Positions 40,692-48,965 of a stretch of DNA of 64,000 nt are shown in pieces (the first letter of the stretch is position 1; every line of letters starts with the position of its first letter). Source of the DNA: Nocardioides humilatus. GTDB taxonomy: Bacteria > Actinomycetota > Actinomycetes > Propionibacteriales > Nocardioidaceae. The stretch lies in assembly GCF_008373755.1 (NCBI RefSeq), contig NZ_VUJV01000003.1, positions 372,001 through 436,000 on the forward strand. The letters are read 5' to 3'. The position numbers and the translations under genes were made by a program. A model generated the notes under the pieces. That model had not been told where the DNA came from and searched no databases. It was given only the letters and a program-made list of their open reading frames with translations.

Positions 40692-41453
40692 ATGTCGACC
40701 TCCCTCGTCACCGGCGCGACCGCCGGCATCGGCCTCGAGTTCGCCCGTCAGCTCGCCGCTCGCGGCGACGACCTCGTGCTCGTCGCACGCGACACCGCGC
40801 GGCTGGAGGAGGTCGCCGCCGACCTGCGCTCCTCGTTCGGCGTGGCGACCGAGGTGATCTCCGCCGACCTCACCGACGACGCACAGCTGGCCGTGGTCGA
40901 GGCCCGTCTCGCGGACGTCGACCGGCCGGTCGACGTACTCGTCAACAACGCGGGGTTCGGTCTCAAGAACGGCTTCCTCGACAACGACGTCGCCGTCGAG
41001 CAGGCCCAGCAGGACGTCTTGGTGCGGGCCGTCCTGCGCCTGACGCACGCGGCTCTCGGCGGCATGGTGGAGCGCGGGCACGGCGGCGTCATCAACGTGT
41101 CGAGCGTGGCCGCCTTCCTCCCGCGGGGCACCTACAGCGCCGCGAAGGCATGGGTCAACAGCTTCAGCGCGTGGGCCCACAACGAGTACTCCGGCCGCGG
41201 CGTCACCGTCATGGCCCTCTGCCCCGGTTTCGTGAAGACCGAGTTCCACCAACGCCTCGGCATCGACCGTGACGCCAGCGCCCCGAAAATCCTCTGGCTC
41301 GAGCCCGACCGGCTGGTCCGCGAGGCCCTCGCCGACTTCGACAAGGGCAAGCCGATGTCGATCCCCAGCAAGCGCTACAAGACGATCGTCACCGCCACCC
41401 GCCTGGTCCCGCGCCCGGTGCTCCAGCGCTTCCAGTCGCTCGGCCGGAAGTAG
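40692..41453 (+). CDS. Short-chain dehydrogenase/reductase
   Basis: An NAD(P)-dependent oxidoreductase of 253 residues. Cofactor motif TGATAGIGLEFA (TGxxxGIG), NNAGFG (NNAG), the catalytic Ser in INVSSVAAFLP and the YSAAK motif (Tyr and Lys) are intact. LCPGFVKTEFHQRLG is typical of the branch close to mycobacterial and plant-type SDRs acting on bulky lipophilic substrates. The substrate is unknown. It stands alone, convergent with the MarC gene. Confidence 0.9.
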   Translation: MSTSLVTGATAGIGLEFARQLAARGDDLVLVARDTARLEEVAADLRSSFGVATEVISADLTDDAQLAVVEARLADVDRPVDVLVNNAGFGLKNGFLDNDVAVEQAQQDVLVRAVLRLTHAALGGMVERGHGGVINVSSVAAFLPRGTYSAAKAWVNSFSAWAHNEYSGRGVTVMALCPGFVKTEFHQRLGIDRDASAPKILWLEPDRLVREALADFDKGKPMSIPSKRYKTIVTATRLVPRPVLQRFQSLGRK

Positions 41454-41457
41454 ACGA

Positions 41458-42072
41458 TCAGCCCTCGCCGGCAATAAAGGCGCGTACGGCGTCGGCGACG
41501 AGCTGGACGGCGATCGCGGAGAGCAGGAGGCCGGCGATGCGGGTCACGAGCATGACGCCGCCGTCGCGGATCACCTTGAGGATCGGCAGCGAGTAGCGCA
41601 TGGCGGCCCACAGCGCCAGGTGGACGCCGACGATGCCGAGCGCGACCGCGGAGAGCTCCTGGGTGCTGTCGATGCCCTTGACGAAGAGCATCGTCGCGAC
41701 GATCGCGCCGGGGCCGGCGAGGAGCGGCGTGCCGAGGGGTACGAGCGCGACGTTGGTGTCGCCGTTGGCCTTGGGCTCGGCCTCGTTGCCGGTCAGCAGC
41801 TCGAGGGCGACGAGGAGCAGCAGCAGACCGCCGGCGCACTGGAGCGCAGGCAAGGAGATGTGCAGATAGCTCAGGATCTGCTGGCCGAAGAACGCGAACG
41901 CGGTGATGACGAGGAAGGACACCGCGACGGCCTGCCAGGCGTAGCGGCGCGAGGTCGAGGCGCTACGACCGCTGGTCAGCGTGAGGAAGATCGGCACGGT
42001 GCCGACGGGGTCCATGATCACGAAGAGCGTCACGAAGACCTCGACGAGCAGGGTCCAGTCCACGATGTTCAT
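41458..42072 (-). CDS. MarC-family membrane protein
   Basis: An integral membrane protein of 204 residues with six helices. FVTLFVIMDPVGTVPIFLTLT at the start, GGLLLLLVALELL in the middle, VPLGTPLLAGPGAIVATMLFV and TRIAGLLLSAIAVQLVADAVRAF at the end are the MarC (UPF0056) signatures. The role is not established; amino acid or small-molecule transport has been proposed. The ATG overlaps the stop of the PHP gene by 4 bases (ATGA), so translation is coupled. Confidence 0.93.
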   Translation of the reverse strand: MNIVDWTLLVEVFVTLFVIMDPVGTVPIFLTLTSGRSASTSRRYAWQAVAVSFLVITAFAFFGQQILSYLHISLPALQCAGGLLLLLVALELLTGNEAEPKANGDTNVALVPLGTPLLAGPGAIVATMLFVKGIDSTQELSAVALGIVGVHLALWAAMRYSLPILKVIRDGGVMLVTRIAGLLLSAIAVQLVADAVRAFIAGEG

Positions 42073-42938
42073 GCCGCTCCCACCAGTGCGGTCGGTGATC
42101 CGAGCTCGTCGGCCCGGGCCAGGATGCGTTCGAGCTGGTCGGGGGCGGTCGTCTCGACGCCGAGGTGGTGACCCACCTTGCCCGTGCCGTGGTAGTCGCT
42201 CGAGCCGGTGACGACCAGGTCCAGACGTTCAGCGACCACCCGCAGGCGCGCGCGTTGGGTGCGGTTGTGATCGAGGTGATCGACCTCGATGCCGTAGAGC
42301 CCCGCTTCCTTCAGCCGGGCGAACGTCTTCTCGTCCAGCACACCGACCCCTGCTCGGCCCCACGGGTGGGCCACGACAGGCACTCCCCCGGCACGGGTCA
42401 CGATGTCGAGCATCCGGACCAGCTCGGCGGCATAGCGGTCGACGTAGGCCGGGCGTCCTTGGGCGAGGTAGCGGGTGAAGGCCTCGTCACGGTCGCGCAC
42501 CGCCCCGAGCCGCACGAGGAGGTCGGCGACGTGGGGCCGGCCGGTCGCGGCAGCGTCGACGGTGATCTCGGCCAGCGCGTCCTCGGTCGCGCCCGCGATC
42601 CCCAGGCGTCGCAGCCGGTCGAGCATCATCGGCACCCGGTCCTCGCGCCCGTCGACGATGCGGCCCAGCTCGGCGACCAGCCCGGGGTCCGCGGCGTCGG
42701 GGAGGTAGGCCAGCAGGTGCACCCCGAAACCGCGGTAACGCGTGCTGACCTCGATCCCGCGCACGAGGGCGATGCCCGCGGCGTCGGCTTCGGCAGCGGC
42801 CTCCGCCCAGCCGGCGGTGTTGTCGTGGTCGGTCAGCGCGACGACGTCGAGACCGGCGGCGACCGCCGAACGCACCAGCTGGGCCGGCGCCTCGGTGCCG
42901 TCGCTGACCCGGGAATGGGCGTGGAGGTCGATCCGCAC
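42069..42938 (-). CDS. PHP-domain phosphoesterase (YciV/TrpH-like)
   Basis: A metal-dependent phosphoesterase of 289 residues. Motifs in order: IDLHAHSRVSDGT (motif I), LTDHDNTAGW (motif II), GIEVSTRYRG, HPWGRAG and TGSSDYHGTGK (last motif). The set of His and Asp residues for a trinuclear metal site is complete. The Escherichia coli relative RNase AM (YciV) acts on RNA 5' ends and 3',5'-bisphosphates; a similar activity is likely. GTG at 42938 is 6 nt after TAGGTT. Confidence 0.9.
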   Translation of the reverse strand: MRIDLHAHSRVSDGTEAPAQLVRSAVAAGLDVVALTDHDNTAGWAEAAAEADAAGIALVRGIEVSTRYRGFGVHLLAYLPDAADPGLVAELGRIVDGREDRVPMMLDRLRRLGIAGATEDALAEITVDAAATGRPHVADLLVRLGAVRDRDEAFTRYLAQGRPAYVDRYAAELVRMLDIVTRAGGVPVVAHPWGRAGVGVLDEKTFARLKEAGLYGIEVDHLDHNRTQRARLRVVAERLDLVVTGSSDYHGTGKVGHHLGVETTAPDQLERILARADELGSPTALVGAA

Positions 42939-42944
42939 CGGACC

Positions 42945-42950
42945 AACCTA
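42945..42950 (-). promoter_or_regulatory. -10 element, leaderless start of the PHP-marC operon
   Basis: TAGGTT on the minus strand ends 6 nt before the GTG at 42938. Confidence 0.55.
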
Positions 42951-42958
42951 GTGCCGCG

Positions 42959-43603
42959 TCACCACAACGGCGCAGGCCCGCCGAACGGCAGCGCGACCAG
43001 CTGCGGCCCGGTCTCGGAGACATCGCGCAGGATCCAGTCGTCGCGCAGCAGCAGGATCGCCGAGGCCGGCCGCAGGATGATCCACAGCCAGCGTCCCTCG
43101 GCCTCGCCCACGACGACCGATCGGTCCCACTCGCCGCTGGTGCCACTCACCGACACGGGCCAGAGCCCGACGGGGAAGCTGCCGATCCGCACCTTGACCG
43201 TGGCCGGTCCCTCGCCGACCTCCTCCCCCGGGTCGACCCGTCCGGTCGGCCCGAGGCCTGCGATCCGCGCCCCGAGCCCGGTGCCGGCCTCCTCGCTGAC
43301 GACGATCACGTCGACCGGCCCGTCCAGCGCGCTCGTGCCGGACACACAGGTCATGGTCGCCCGACCCCTCTGGTCGTCGGCCACGCCGGCGAAGTCGGTC
43401 ACGCTCCAGCCCGGCCCCAACGGCCACGGCAGGTAGGTCGGGAAGCCGGCGACGCGCCCCAGGTGGCCGGCGAAGTCGTCGTAGGACGCAGCGGTCGTGC
43501 GCCACAGCGGCGCGATCAGCTCGTGCTCGGGGCAGGAGTAGCCGCCGTCGCCGGTCTCAGCGACGGGCGCCGCGCAGCGCGGGCAACCGACCTGCAAGGA
43601 CAT
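42959..43603 (-). CDS. DUF6758 family protein with zinc ribbon
   Basis: A protein of 214 residues known from actinobacteria (DUF6758). The start MSLQVGCPRCAAPV and later YSCPEHE offer three Cys and a His for a zinc ribbon. GRVAGFPTYLPWPLGPGWSVTDFAGV and GRWLWIILRPASAILLLRDDWILRD are the conserved family segments. The function is unknown. ATG at 43603 is chosen because it starts the zinc ribbon; CACGGT lies 7 nt upstream. It is upstream of the PHP gene on the same strand. Confidence 0.83.
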   Translation of the reverse strand: MSLQVGCPRCAAPVAETGDGGYSCPEHELIAPLWRTTAASYDDFAGHLGRVAGFPTYLPWPLGPGWSVTDFAGVADDQRGRATMTCVSGTSALDGPVDVIVVSEEAGTGLGARIAGLGPTGRVDPGEEVGEGPATVKVRIGSFPVGLWPVSVSGTSGEWDRSVVVGEAEGRWLWIILRPASAILLLRDDWILRDVSETGPQLVALPFGGPAPLW

Positions 43604-43675
43604 GCGACAAACCGTGCTGTGCGCGGCGGCCCTCGTCAAGCAGCGCCGCGCCGACGCTGGCGGGAGAAACAGGCC

Positions 43676-44242
43676 CTAGGTGTTCCAGCGGAGCACGACC
43701 GCGGTCTCGCGCTCGAAGCCGAGCACCGAGACCGTGGCGGTGTCGAGCCGCAGCAGCCGGCCGTCCTCGGGCGGCAGCCCCAGCCATCGAGCCGCCAGCA
43801 CCCGCAGCGAGTGGCCGTGAGCGAAGGCGAGAGTGCGGCCACCTGCCGCACGCGCCCGCGCCACCACGCGGTCGCAGCGCGCCGCGACGTCGGCCCCGGT
43901 CTCGCCGCCGGGCGACGGGTCCGACCACACGGTCCAGCCAGGCACGGAGGTGCGGATCTGCGCGGTCGTGAGGCCCTCGTAGTCGCCGTAGGCCCACTCG
44001 GCGAGGTCGTCGGTCACCTCCGCGTCGGGAAACCCCGCCAGCTCAGCCGTACGACGGGCACGCCGCCGTGGGCTCGTGAGCACGAGCTCGAAGTCGACCC
44101 CCGCCAGGCGCGCGGCGAGGCCGACGGCCGCCTCCTCGCCCTCGGGCAGCAGCGGCAGGTCGGTGACCGAGGTGTGCCGCCCGGACGTGCTCCACTCAGT
44201 CGCCCCGTGCCGCACCAGCCAGAGCTCGTTGCCCTCCGTCAT
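43676..44242 (-). CDS. Histidine phosphatase family protein (Rv3214-like)
   Basis: A phosphoglycerate-mutase-like phosphatase of 188 residues. LWLVRHGATEWS has the phosphohistidine (RHG), SPRRRARRTAEL the second Arg, EWAYGDYEGLTTAQI the acid region and AFAHGHSLRVLAARWL the second His. Mycobacterial Rv3214 (Gpm2), found near rhlE and the orphan parA as here, is an acid phosphatase rather than a mutase. GGAGG lies 9 nt before the ATG. Confidence 0.9.
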   Translation of the reverse strand: MTEGNELWLVRHGATEWSTSGRHTSVTDLPLLPEGEEAAVGLAARLAGVDFELVLTSPRRRARRTAELAGFPDAEVTDDLAEWAYGDYEGLTTAQIRTSVPGWTVWSDPSPGGETGADVAARCDRVVARARAAGGRTLAFAHGHSLRVLAARWLGLPPEDGRLLRLDTATVSVLGFERETAVVLRWNT

Positions 44243-44309
44243 AGGCCCTAGCCTCCCCCATCCCCCGGCCCCGTCCGCGCGCCCGCGCGAGGAACCGATC
44301 CGACGTCGC

Positions 44310-44315
44310 TACCGT
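44310..44315 (+). promoter_or_regulatory. -10 element of the lipoprotein gene
   Basis: TACCGT ends 9 nt before the ATG at 44325. Confidence 0.4.
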
Positions 44316-44324
44316 CGTACCACC

Positions 44325-44816
44325 ATGAAGATCCTCCTCAATGCTGCCGCCGCGGCCCTCGCGCTCACCGCTCTCACCGGTTGTAGCGGCGACGACGGCT
44401 CCACCGCCAAGGACCCGGTCGAGAAGGACACGAGCTCGGAGACCACCGAGCCCACGGTCGAGCCGACCGTCGGCACCTATCCCGGCTTCGACGCGCAGGA
44501 CTACACCTACGTCCTCGCGCAGCAGTGCTTCTGCCCGCTCGCAGGTCCGGTCAAGATCACCGTCGAGGACGGCGAGGTCACCAGCGCGGTCGTCGCCGAG
44601 GGCGGTTACGGGATGAAGAAGGGCGCCGAGGCACCGGAGTACCTCTGGATCACCCTCGACGAGGTCATCGCCCACGCCAACGACACCGATGCCGCCAGCA
44701 TCGAGGTCGACTGGCCCGCCGGTCAGGACTGGCCCAACACGATCGCGATCGACAACGTGGAGAACGCGACCGACGACGAGGTCACCTACGTCGTCAGTGA
44801 CGTCCAGGTCTCCTGA
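44325..44816 (+). CDS. Lipoprotein with DUF6174-like domain
   Basis: A protein of 163 residues with a lipoprotein signal (LLNAAAAALALTALTGCSGD; lipobox LTGC) and a Thr/Glu-rich linker. The domain YTYVLAQQCFCPLAGPVKITVEDGEVTSAV follows, with a CFC pair and the pattern Y.......C.C..G...V.V..G that I associate with DUF6174. It would sit on the outer face of the membrane. The function is unknown. Its stop is 6 bases from the convergent channel gene. Confidence 0.82.
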   Translation: MKILLNAAAAALALTALTGCSGDDGSTAKDPVEKDTSSETTEPTVEPTVGTYPGFDAQDYTYVLAQQCFCPLAGPVKITVEDGEVTSAVVAEGGYGMKKGAEAPEYLWITLDEVIAHANDTDAASIEVDWPAGQDWPNTIAIDNVENATDDEVTYVVSDVQVS

Positions 44817-44822
44817 CGGTCG

Positions 44823-46790
44823 CTAGTCCTCGGCCAGCACCACGATCCGGTCGCCTGACTCGACCGTGAGTGCGTGGCTCTTGGGCGGGTTGACGACGAC
44901 CCCGAAGGCCGAGCCTCCGTCGGCGAGGGACGCCGAGGAGTAGCCGATCGCGGTCTCGTTGCGCCGGCTCGCCGAGGCGACGACGGTGGACCAGGAGATC
45001 TCCGACCCTGGCGCGATGTACCACTCGGAGGGCCGCAGGTAGACCTCGCTCCCCTCGGCCCTCAGCAGCTCGTGCAGCACCGGCTCGATCCGCGCGTCCT
45101 CGGCGAGCTGGGTGAGCACGAGACTGACGATCTCGCCGCTGACGACGACGTCGTCGATGTCGGCGACCTGCGCCAGCTCGCGGTTGTGGTCGTCGACCAT
45201 CTCGCTCACGACCGGCGCGTCGTTGCCGGCCCGGCCGAGGATGTCGCGGACGTGCAGCAGCGTGATGAGCGTCTTCGCGTCGGCCACCTCGCCGAGGAGG
45301 TGGTCGGAGTAGCAGAGCACGATGACCCGCTCCGGGTTGCCGCCGAGGTGCGCCTCGAGCACTCCGCGGCGCGTCGTGTCGTCGTGCACCACGGTCACGG
45401 TGAGGTTGTCGGTCGCGGGGAGGGCCGGCTCGCCGTACGCCGCGACGATCGTCAGCGTCGCGCCCGGCGCAGCGAACGCGTCCAGCTCCCGCACGACGAC
45501 CGGGGCCCGCTCGTTCCAGCCGATCAGCACGGTGTGGTCCGGGTGGGGCGGCTCGGGCTGCGCGGTGCCGAACGCCTCGGTCCGCACGTCCGTGGCGGAG
45601 ACGACCGCCCCTTGGAGGACGGAGTCGTCCTCCGCCACGACCACCAGCGCCCGGTCGCCGACCACGGTGTCGGCGGTCGGGTTGAGCACGACGCCCTCAG
45701 GGCCGGTCAGGCCGATCACGGTGAGCGACTCGAAGTGCAGCTGCGCCTGCGCGTAGGTCGAGGAGGCCAGCGCGTGGTCGGTCATGAAGTAGATCTCGTC
45801 GCCGTCGAAGTCGAACAGCTCGCGGTAGACCGCGGCTGCGCCCGACTGGCGTGAGGTCTGGACGATCAGGCGGGCCACCGTCTCGCGGACGTCCAACAGC
45901 GCGAGCTGGCCGGGGCGGTCACGGCCGATGAGCCGGGCGACCTCGAGGTTGGCGGGGTCGCGCAGCTGCGCGACGATGCGCGGGCCGGTGCCGTCAGGGT
46001 CGGCGGCCCGCAGAGCGAGCAGGGTCTTGATCACTTCGCTGTCGGCGTCGAGGCCCGTCGGGTCGACGTTGCCCTCGGGCGACAGCACGACGACGGCGCG
46101 AGCCTTCCCCGGCCGGGCGATGGCGAGGTCGTCGATGCTGGACGGCGCGCCCGAACGGCACACCACGCGGGTGCCGCGGAGCTCGGGCACCTTGGCCCGC
46201 AGCTCGTCCTCCATCTCGACCTTGTCGCGGTCGGCGAGCACCACGATCACCGGGCGGCGCCGGCTCTCGTTGGCGATGGTCAGCTCGCTGATCACGGTGA
46301 AGATCGAGCTGGACCAGCCCAGGATCACGGTGTGGTCGGTCTCGAGCACCAGGGAGCGACCCCGCCGCAGGTCCGCGATCCGGTTGTCGATGCCCGCCGA
46401 GATGACACCGATCAGGGCACTGACGACGAACAGGCCGGCGATCGTCAGGACGAGCATCGTGATCAGGAAGCGCCAGCTGCCGGTGTCGCCCGCGACCGTG
46501 CCGGGGTCGAGCGCGTGCATCAAGGACTGGAAGGTCTCGCTCCAGAAGCCGAGGTCCTCGTCACGCAGCCCGAAGATCAGGTCGAAGATCGCGAACGCGA
46601 GGACCAGGACCAGCGTCATCAGGAACAGCCAGGCGATCAACGCCGGCGTGCCCCGCGCCATGCTGTTGTCGAAGGCGTAGCGCAGCCGTGCGCCGAACCC
46701 TTCCGTCCCGGGTCGGACGGTGCGGTTGTCGGTGCGTTGCGCGATCGCCGCCGCCGTACGGCGACGGATGGTGTGTCCGGTGCGTGCCAT
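44823..46790 (-). CDS. CASTOR/POLLUX-type putative ion channel with RCK domains
   Basis: A membrane protein of 655 residues. Two membrane helices (about 48-70 and 105-130) flank a pore-like segment, a layout seen in CASTOR/POLLUX/SYM8 channels. Two large RCK/TrkA-N-like cytoplasmic regions follow: HTVILGWSSSIFTVISEL and HTVLIGWNERAPVVVREL. The ligand sites are unknown. Plant relatives conduct cations at the nuclear envelope, and bacterial ones are largely uncharacterised. GGAGGA precedes the ATG. Confidence 0.88.
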   Translation of the reverse strand: MARTGHTIRRRTAAAIAQRTDNRTVRPGTEGFGARLRYAFDNSMARGTPALIAWLFLMTLVLVLAFAIFDLIFGLRDEDLGFWSETFQSLMHALDPGTVAGDTGSWRFLITMLVLTIAGLFVVSALIGVISAGIDNRIADLRRGRSLVLETDHTVILGWSSSIFTVISELTIANESRRRPVIVVLADRDKVEMEDELRAKVPELRGTRVVCRSGAPSSIDDLAIARPGKARAVVVLSPEGNVDPTGLDADSEVIKTLLALRAADPDGTGPRIVAQLRDPANLEVARLIGRDRPGQLALLDVRETVARLIVQTSRQSGAAAVYRELFDFDGDEIYFMTDHALASSTYAQAQLHFESLTVIGLTGPEGVVLNPTADTVVGDRALVVVAEDDSVLQGAVVSATDVRTEAFGTAQPEPPHPDHTVLIGWNERAPVVVRELDAFAAPGATLTIVAAYGEPALPATDNLTVTVVHDDTTRRGVLEAHLGGNPERVIVLCYSDHLLGEVADAKTLITLLHVRDILGRAGNDAPVVSEMVDDHNRELAQVADIDDVVVSGEIVSLVLTQLAEDARIEPVLHELLRAEGSEVYLRPSEWYIAPGSEISWSTVVASASRRNETAIGYSSASLADGGSAFGVVVNPPKSHALTVESGDRIVVLAED

Positions 46791-46865
46791 GGGGTCCTCC
46801 TGCGTCGGAGGAACTCTGGCGCACGCGACGACCGCTCACACGCGGAACGGCCTACTTCTTAGCCT

Positions 46866-47900
46866 TCAGCGCGGGACCAGTGCCCAGTAGTCGAGGTCGA
46901 GGAGCACACCGTCGGCGTACTTGCCCTCGGCGTTGCGCAGGGTCATCGACTCGTCGCGGCCCTTGGTGGCGACCAGGCGGAGGCGCAGCGCGCCGACCCC
47001 GGGCGCCGGGGTCTCGGCCTTGTCGAGCACCTCGGACCAGGCGTAGACGGTGTCGCCCGCGAAGGCCGGCGCGACGTGGGAGCCGCCGTTGATGGCGGCG
47101 ATCAGCTGCGCGTTGGCCAGTCCGTTGAACGACAGCGCCCGGGCCATCGAGATCACGTGACCGCCGTAGATCAGCCGGTTGCCGTCGGGGCGGGCCTCGG
47201 TGTTGAAGTGCACCTTGGCGGTGTTCTGCCACAACCGAGTGGCGAGCATGTGCTCGGCGTCGGTGAAGGTGACGCCGTCGACGTGGTCGATCTTCTCCCC
47301 CACCGCGTAGTCGTCGTAGCGGTGCGGCTCTCCGGCCGCGCCGAAGTCGTAGGCGGAGAAGTCGAGGCCCTCGGGCAGGACCAGGTCGTCAGCGGCGACG
47401 ACCTTCGCCAGCTCGGGCAGCACCGCGTCGGGAGCGGGTGCCTCGGGGTCGCGCTTGTGGACCATCACCCAGCGGCACCAGTCGATCGCGACCTCGCCGC
47501 GCTGGTTGGTCGCGGTCGAGCGCACGTAGACGACGCCGGACTTGCCGTTGGAGTTCTGCTTGAGGCCGATGACCTCCGACGAGGTGCGCAGGGTGTCGCC
47601 CGGCACGACGGGCCGGTGGAAGCGGCACTCGGCGTAACCGAGGTTGGCGACCGCGTTGAGCGAGATGTCCGGGACGGTCTTGCCGAAGGCGACGTGGAAA
47701 CCGATCAGCTCCTCGACCGGGTGGACCGCAAGACCCGAGGCAGCGGCGAACGCAGCCGACGACGGTACGGCGAACCGCGTCGGGTAGAGCGCGCCGTAAA
47801 GAGCGCGATCTCCCTCGGTGATCGTGCGCGGCGTCGCGTGCTCGATCACCTGGCCGACGGTGAAGTCCTCGAAGAAGTTGCCCGGGTTCGTCTTGCTCAC
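46866..47900 (-). CDS. Double MaoC hot-dog hydratase (mesaconyl-CoA hydratase-like)
   Basis: A hydratase of 344 residues with two MaoC-type halves. The first (FFEDFTVGQVIEHATPRTITEGDRALYGALYPTRF) has the opening typical of mesaconyl-CoA or beta-methylmalyl-CoA dehydratases. The second (YDDYAVGEKIDHVDGVTFTDAEHMLATRLWQNTAKVHF) carries the hydratase motif NTAKVHFN and GGHVISMARALSF. The assignment to mesaconyl-CoA is by pattern only. The other genes of the ethylmalonyl-CoA pathway are not next to it. GTG at 47900 is used. Confidence 0.82.
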   Translation of the reverse strand: MSKTNPGNFFEDFTVGQVIEHATPRTITEGDRALYGALYPTRFAVPSSAAFAAASGLAVHPVEELIGFHVAFGKTVPDISLNAVANLGYAECRFHRPVVPGDTLRTSSEVIGLKQNSNGKSGVVYVRSTATNQRGEVAIDWCRWVMVHKRDPEAPAPDAVLPELAKVVAADDLVLPEGLDFSAYDFGAAGEPHRYDDYAVGEKIDHVDGVTFTDAEHMLATRLWQNTAKVHFNTEARPDGNRLIYGGHVISMARALSFNGLANAQLIAAINGGSHVAPAFAGDTVYAWSEVLDKAETPAPGVGALRLRLVATKGRDESMTLRNAEGKYADGVLLDLDYWALVPR

Positions 47901-47936
47901 GGGCCGACATTCTGCCCGGTGAGCGCGACATGACGT

Positions 47937-48119
47937 CTACGTGCCCCCACCACCGGCCTTGCGGCGGTGCATCTTCGGGGCGCCGCCGACGACTTCGGAG
48001 CCGTGCGCCTTCTCCTTGGCCGGGCCGTCGGCGTGGACGCCCTGCTCCCGGTGGTTCTTGCGATCGAGCGCTTCGCGCATCTTCGCCTTCAGGTCCTCGT
48101 TGGCACCTTGGTCAGCCAT
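47937..48119 (-). CDS. Small DUF5302 protein
   Basis: A protein of 60 residues, highly charged and probably disordered: LKAKMREALDRKNHREQ and then KMHRRKAGGGGT. This matches the small DUF5302 family seen across actinobacteria. AGGAGGAT precedes the ATG at 48119, which makes it a real gene. The function is unknown. Confidence 0.85.
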   Translation of the reverse strand: MADQGANEDLKAKMREALDRKNHREQGVHADGPAKEKAHGSEVVGGAPKMHRRKAGGGGT

Positions 48120-48179
48120 CCGATCCTCCTCGCGGGTCGTGCCTCCACACTGACATGCGGACGAAACGCAGACCAGTGG

Positions 48180-48929
48180 TTATGCCTCGGGTTGCTCGTC
48201 CGACTCGTGGCCAGGCTTCTGGTCCTTGCGGCTCTTGCCGAACGGGTTGGGTCCGTGGCCGACCTCGAGCGTCGCACGCAACGCATCGAGAAGTGCGGCG
48301 TCGCAGCCGCCGAGGACGAAGGTGGCGAGCGCCTCCATGGCGGCGTCGGACGCCGCCTTGTCCTCGCCCGTGATGACCTCGTAGCGGGTGTCGAGGACCC
48401 GGTCGGGACGGCTCGCACGGAGGAAGTCCTGGATCTCCACGACCCGCTCGATCGCGCGCACCGACTCGTCGGTGTCGCGGCGCTGCCAGAAGCCGGACCC
48501 GAGCACGGTCTCGACGTCACGGGTGTTGAGGACGTACTTGGCGTCGGGGCAGACCTCCTCGAGCCAGGCGAAGAACGGCTCGGTCTCCTCGGCGGTGAGG
48601 TGGTGCCACTCGACCTCCTTGAAGCCGAGGCGGTCGAAGTCCTTCGCGTCCTCGCTGCCGAGCATCCCGCCCACGACCAGGCGCTGGGCACTGCGCACGA
48701 ACCGGCCGCGGGTCAGCGCGTTGATGCCGAAGAACGCGTTGGACGAGCTCTTCGCGCCCGCGCCCTTGCGCTTCTGCCGGATCTCGTCGGCGGCCTGCCA
48801 GGCGCGGAAGAGGTGCTGGACGTAGAGACCGTTCTCGCCGCGGACCAGCGTGCGCGGCATCGCGTTGAGCATGCCCTGCACCAGGGTCGAGCCGGAGCGG
48901 CCGTAGGTCACGACGAAGACGTAGTCCAC
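48180..48929 (-). CDS. Sulfotransferase family protein
   Basis: A PAPS-dependent sulfotransferase-like protein of 249 residues. The 5'-phosphosulfate loop is VVTYGRSGSTLVQGML at the very N-terminus and the region KYVLNTRDVETVLGSGFW carries the 3'-phosphate-binding Arg. A charged tail follows. The acceptor is unknown. GAAAGG precedes the GTG at 48929. A glycosyltransferase gene lies 36 bases upstream on the same strand and a second sulfotransferase-like gene is divergent, so a sulfated surface glycan is a reasonable guess. Confidence 0.85.
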   Translation of the reverse strand: MDYVFVVTYGRSGSTLVQGMLNAMPRTLVRGENGLYVQHLFRAWQAADEIRQKRKGAGAKSSSNAFFGINALTRGRFVRSAQRLVVGGMLGSEDAKDFDRLGFKEVEWHHLTAEETEPFFAWLEEVCPDAKYVLNTRDVETVLGSGFWQRRDTDESVRAIERVVEIQDFLRASRPDRVLDTRYEVITGEDKAASDAAMEALATFVLGGCDAALLDALRATLEVGHGPNPFGKSRKDQKPGHESDEQPEA

Positions 48930-48965
48930 GCGTCGATCCTTTCAGACGGTGCTGATCGCGATGGG

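Noticed and set aside
46332-46862. Charged plus-strand frame opposite the channel gene
   Set aside because: Asp/Gln/Arg-rich composition is typical of antisense frames; the minus-strand channel is clear.
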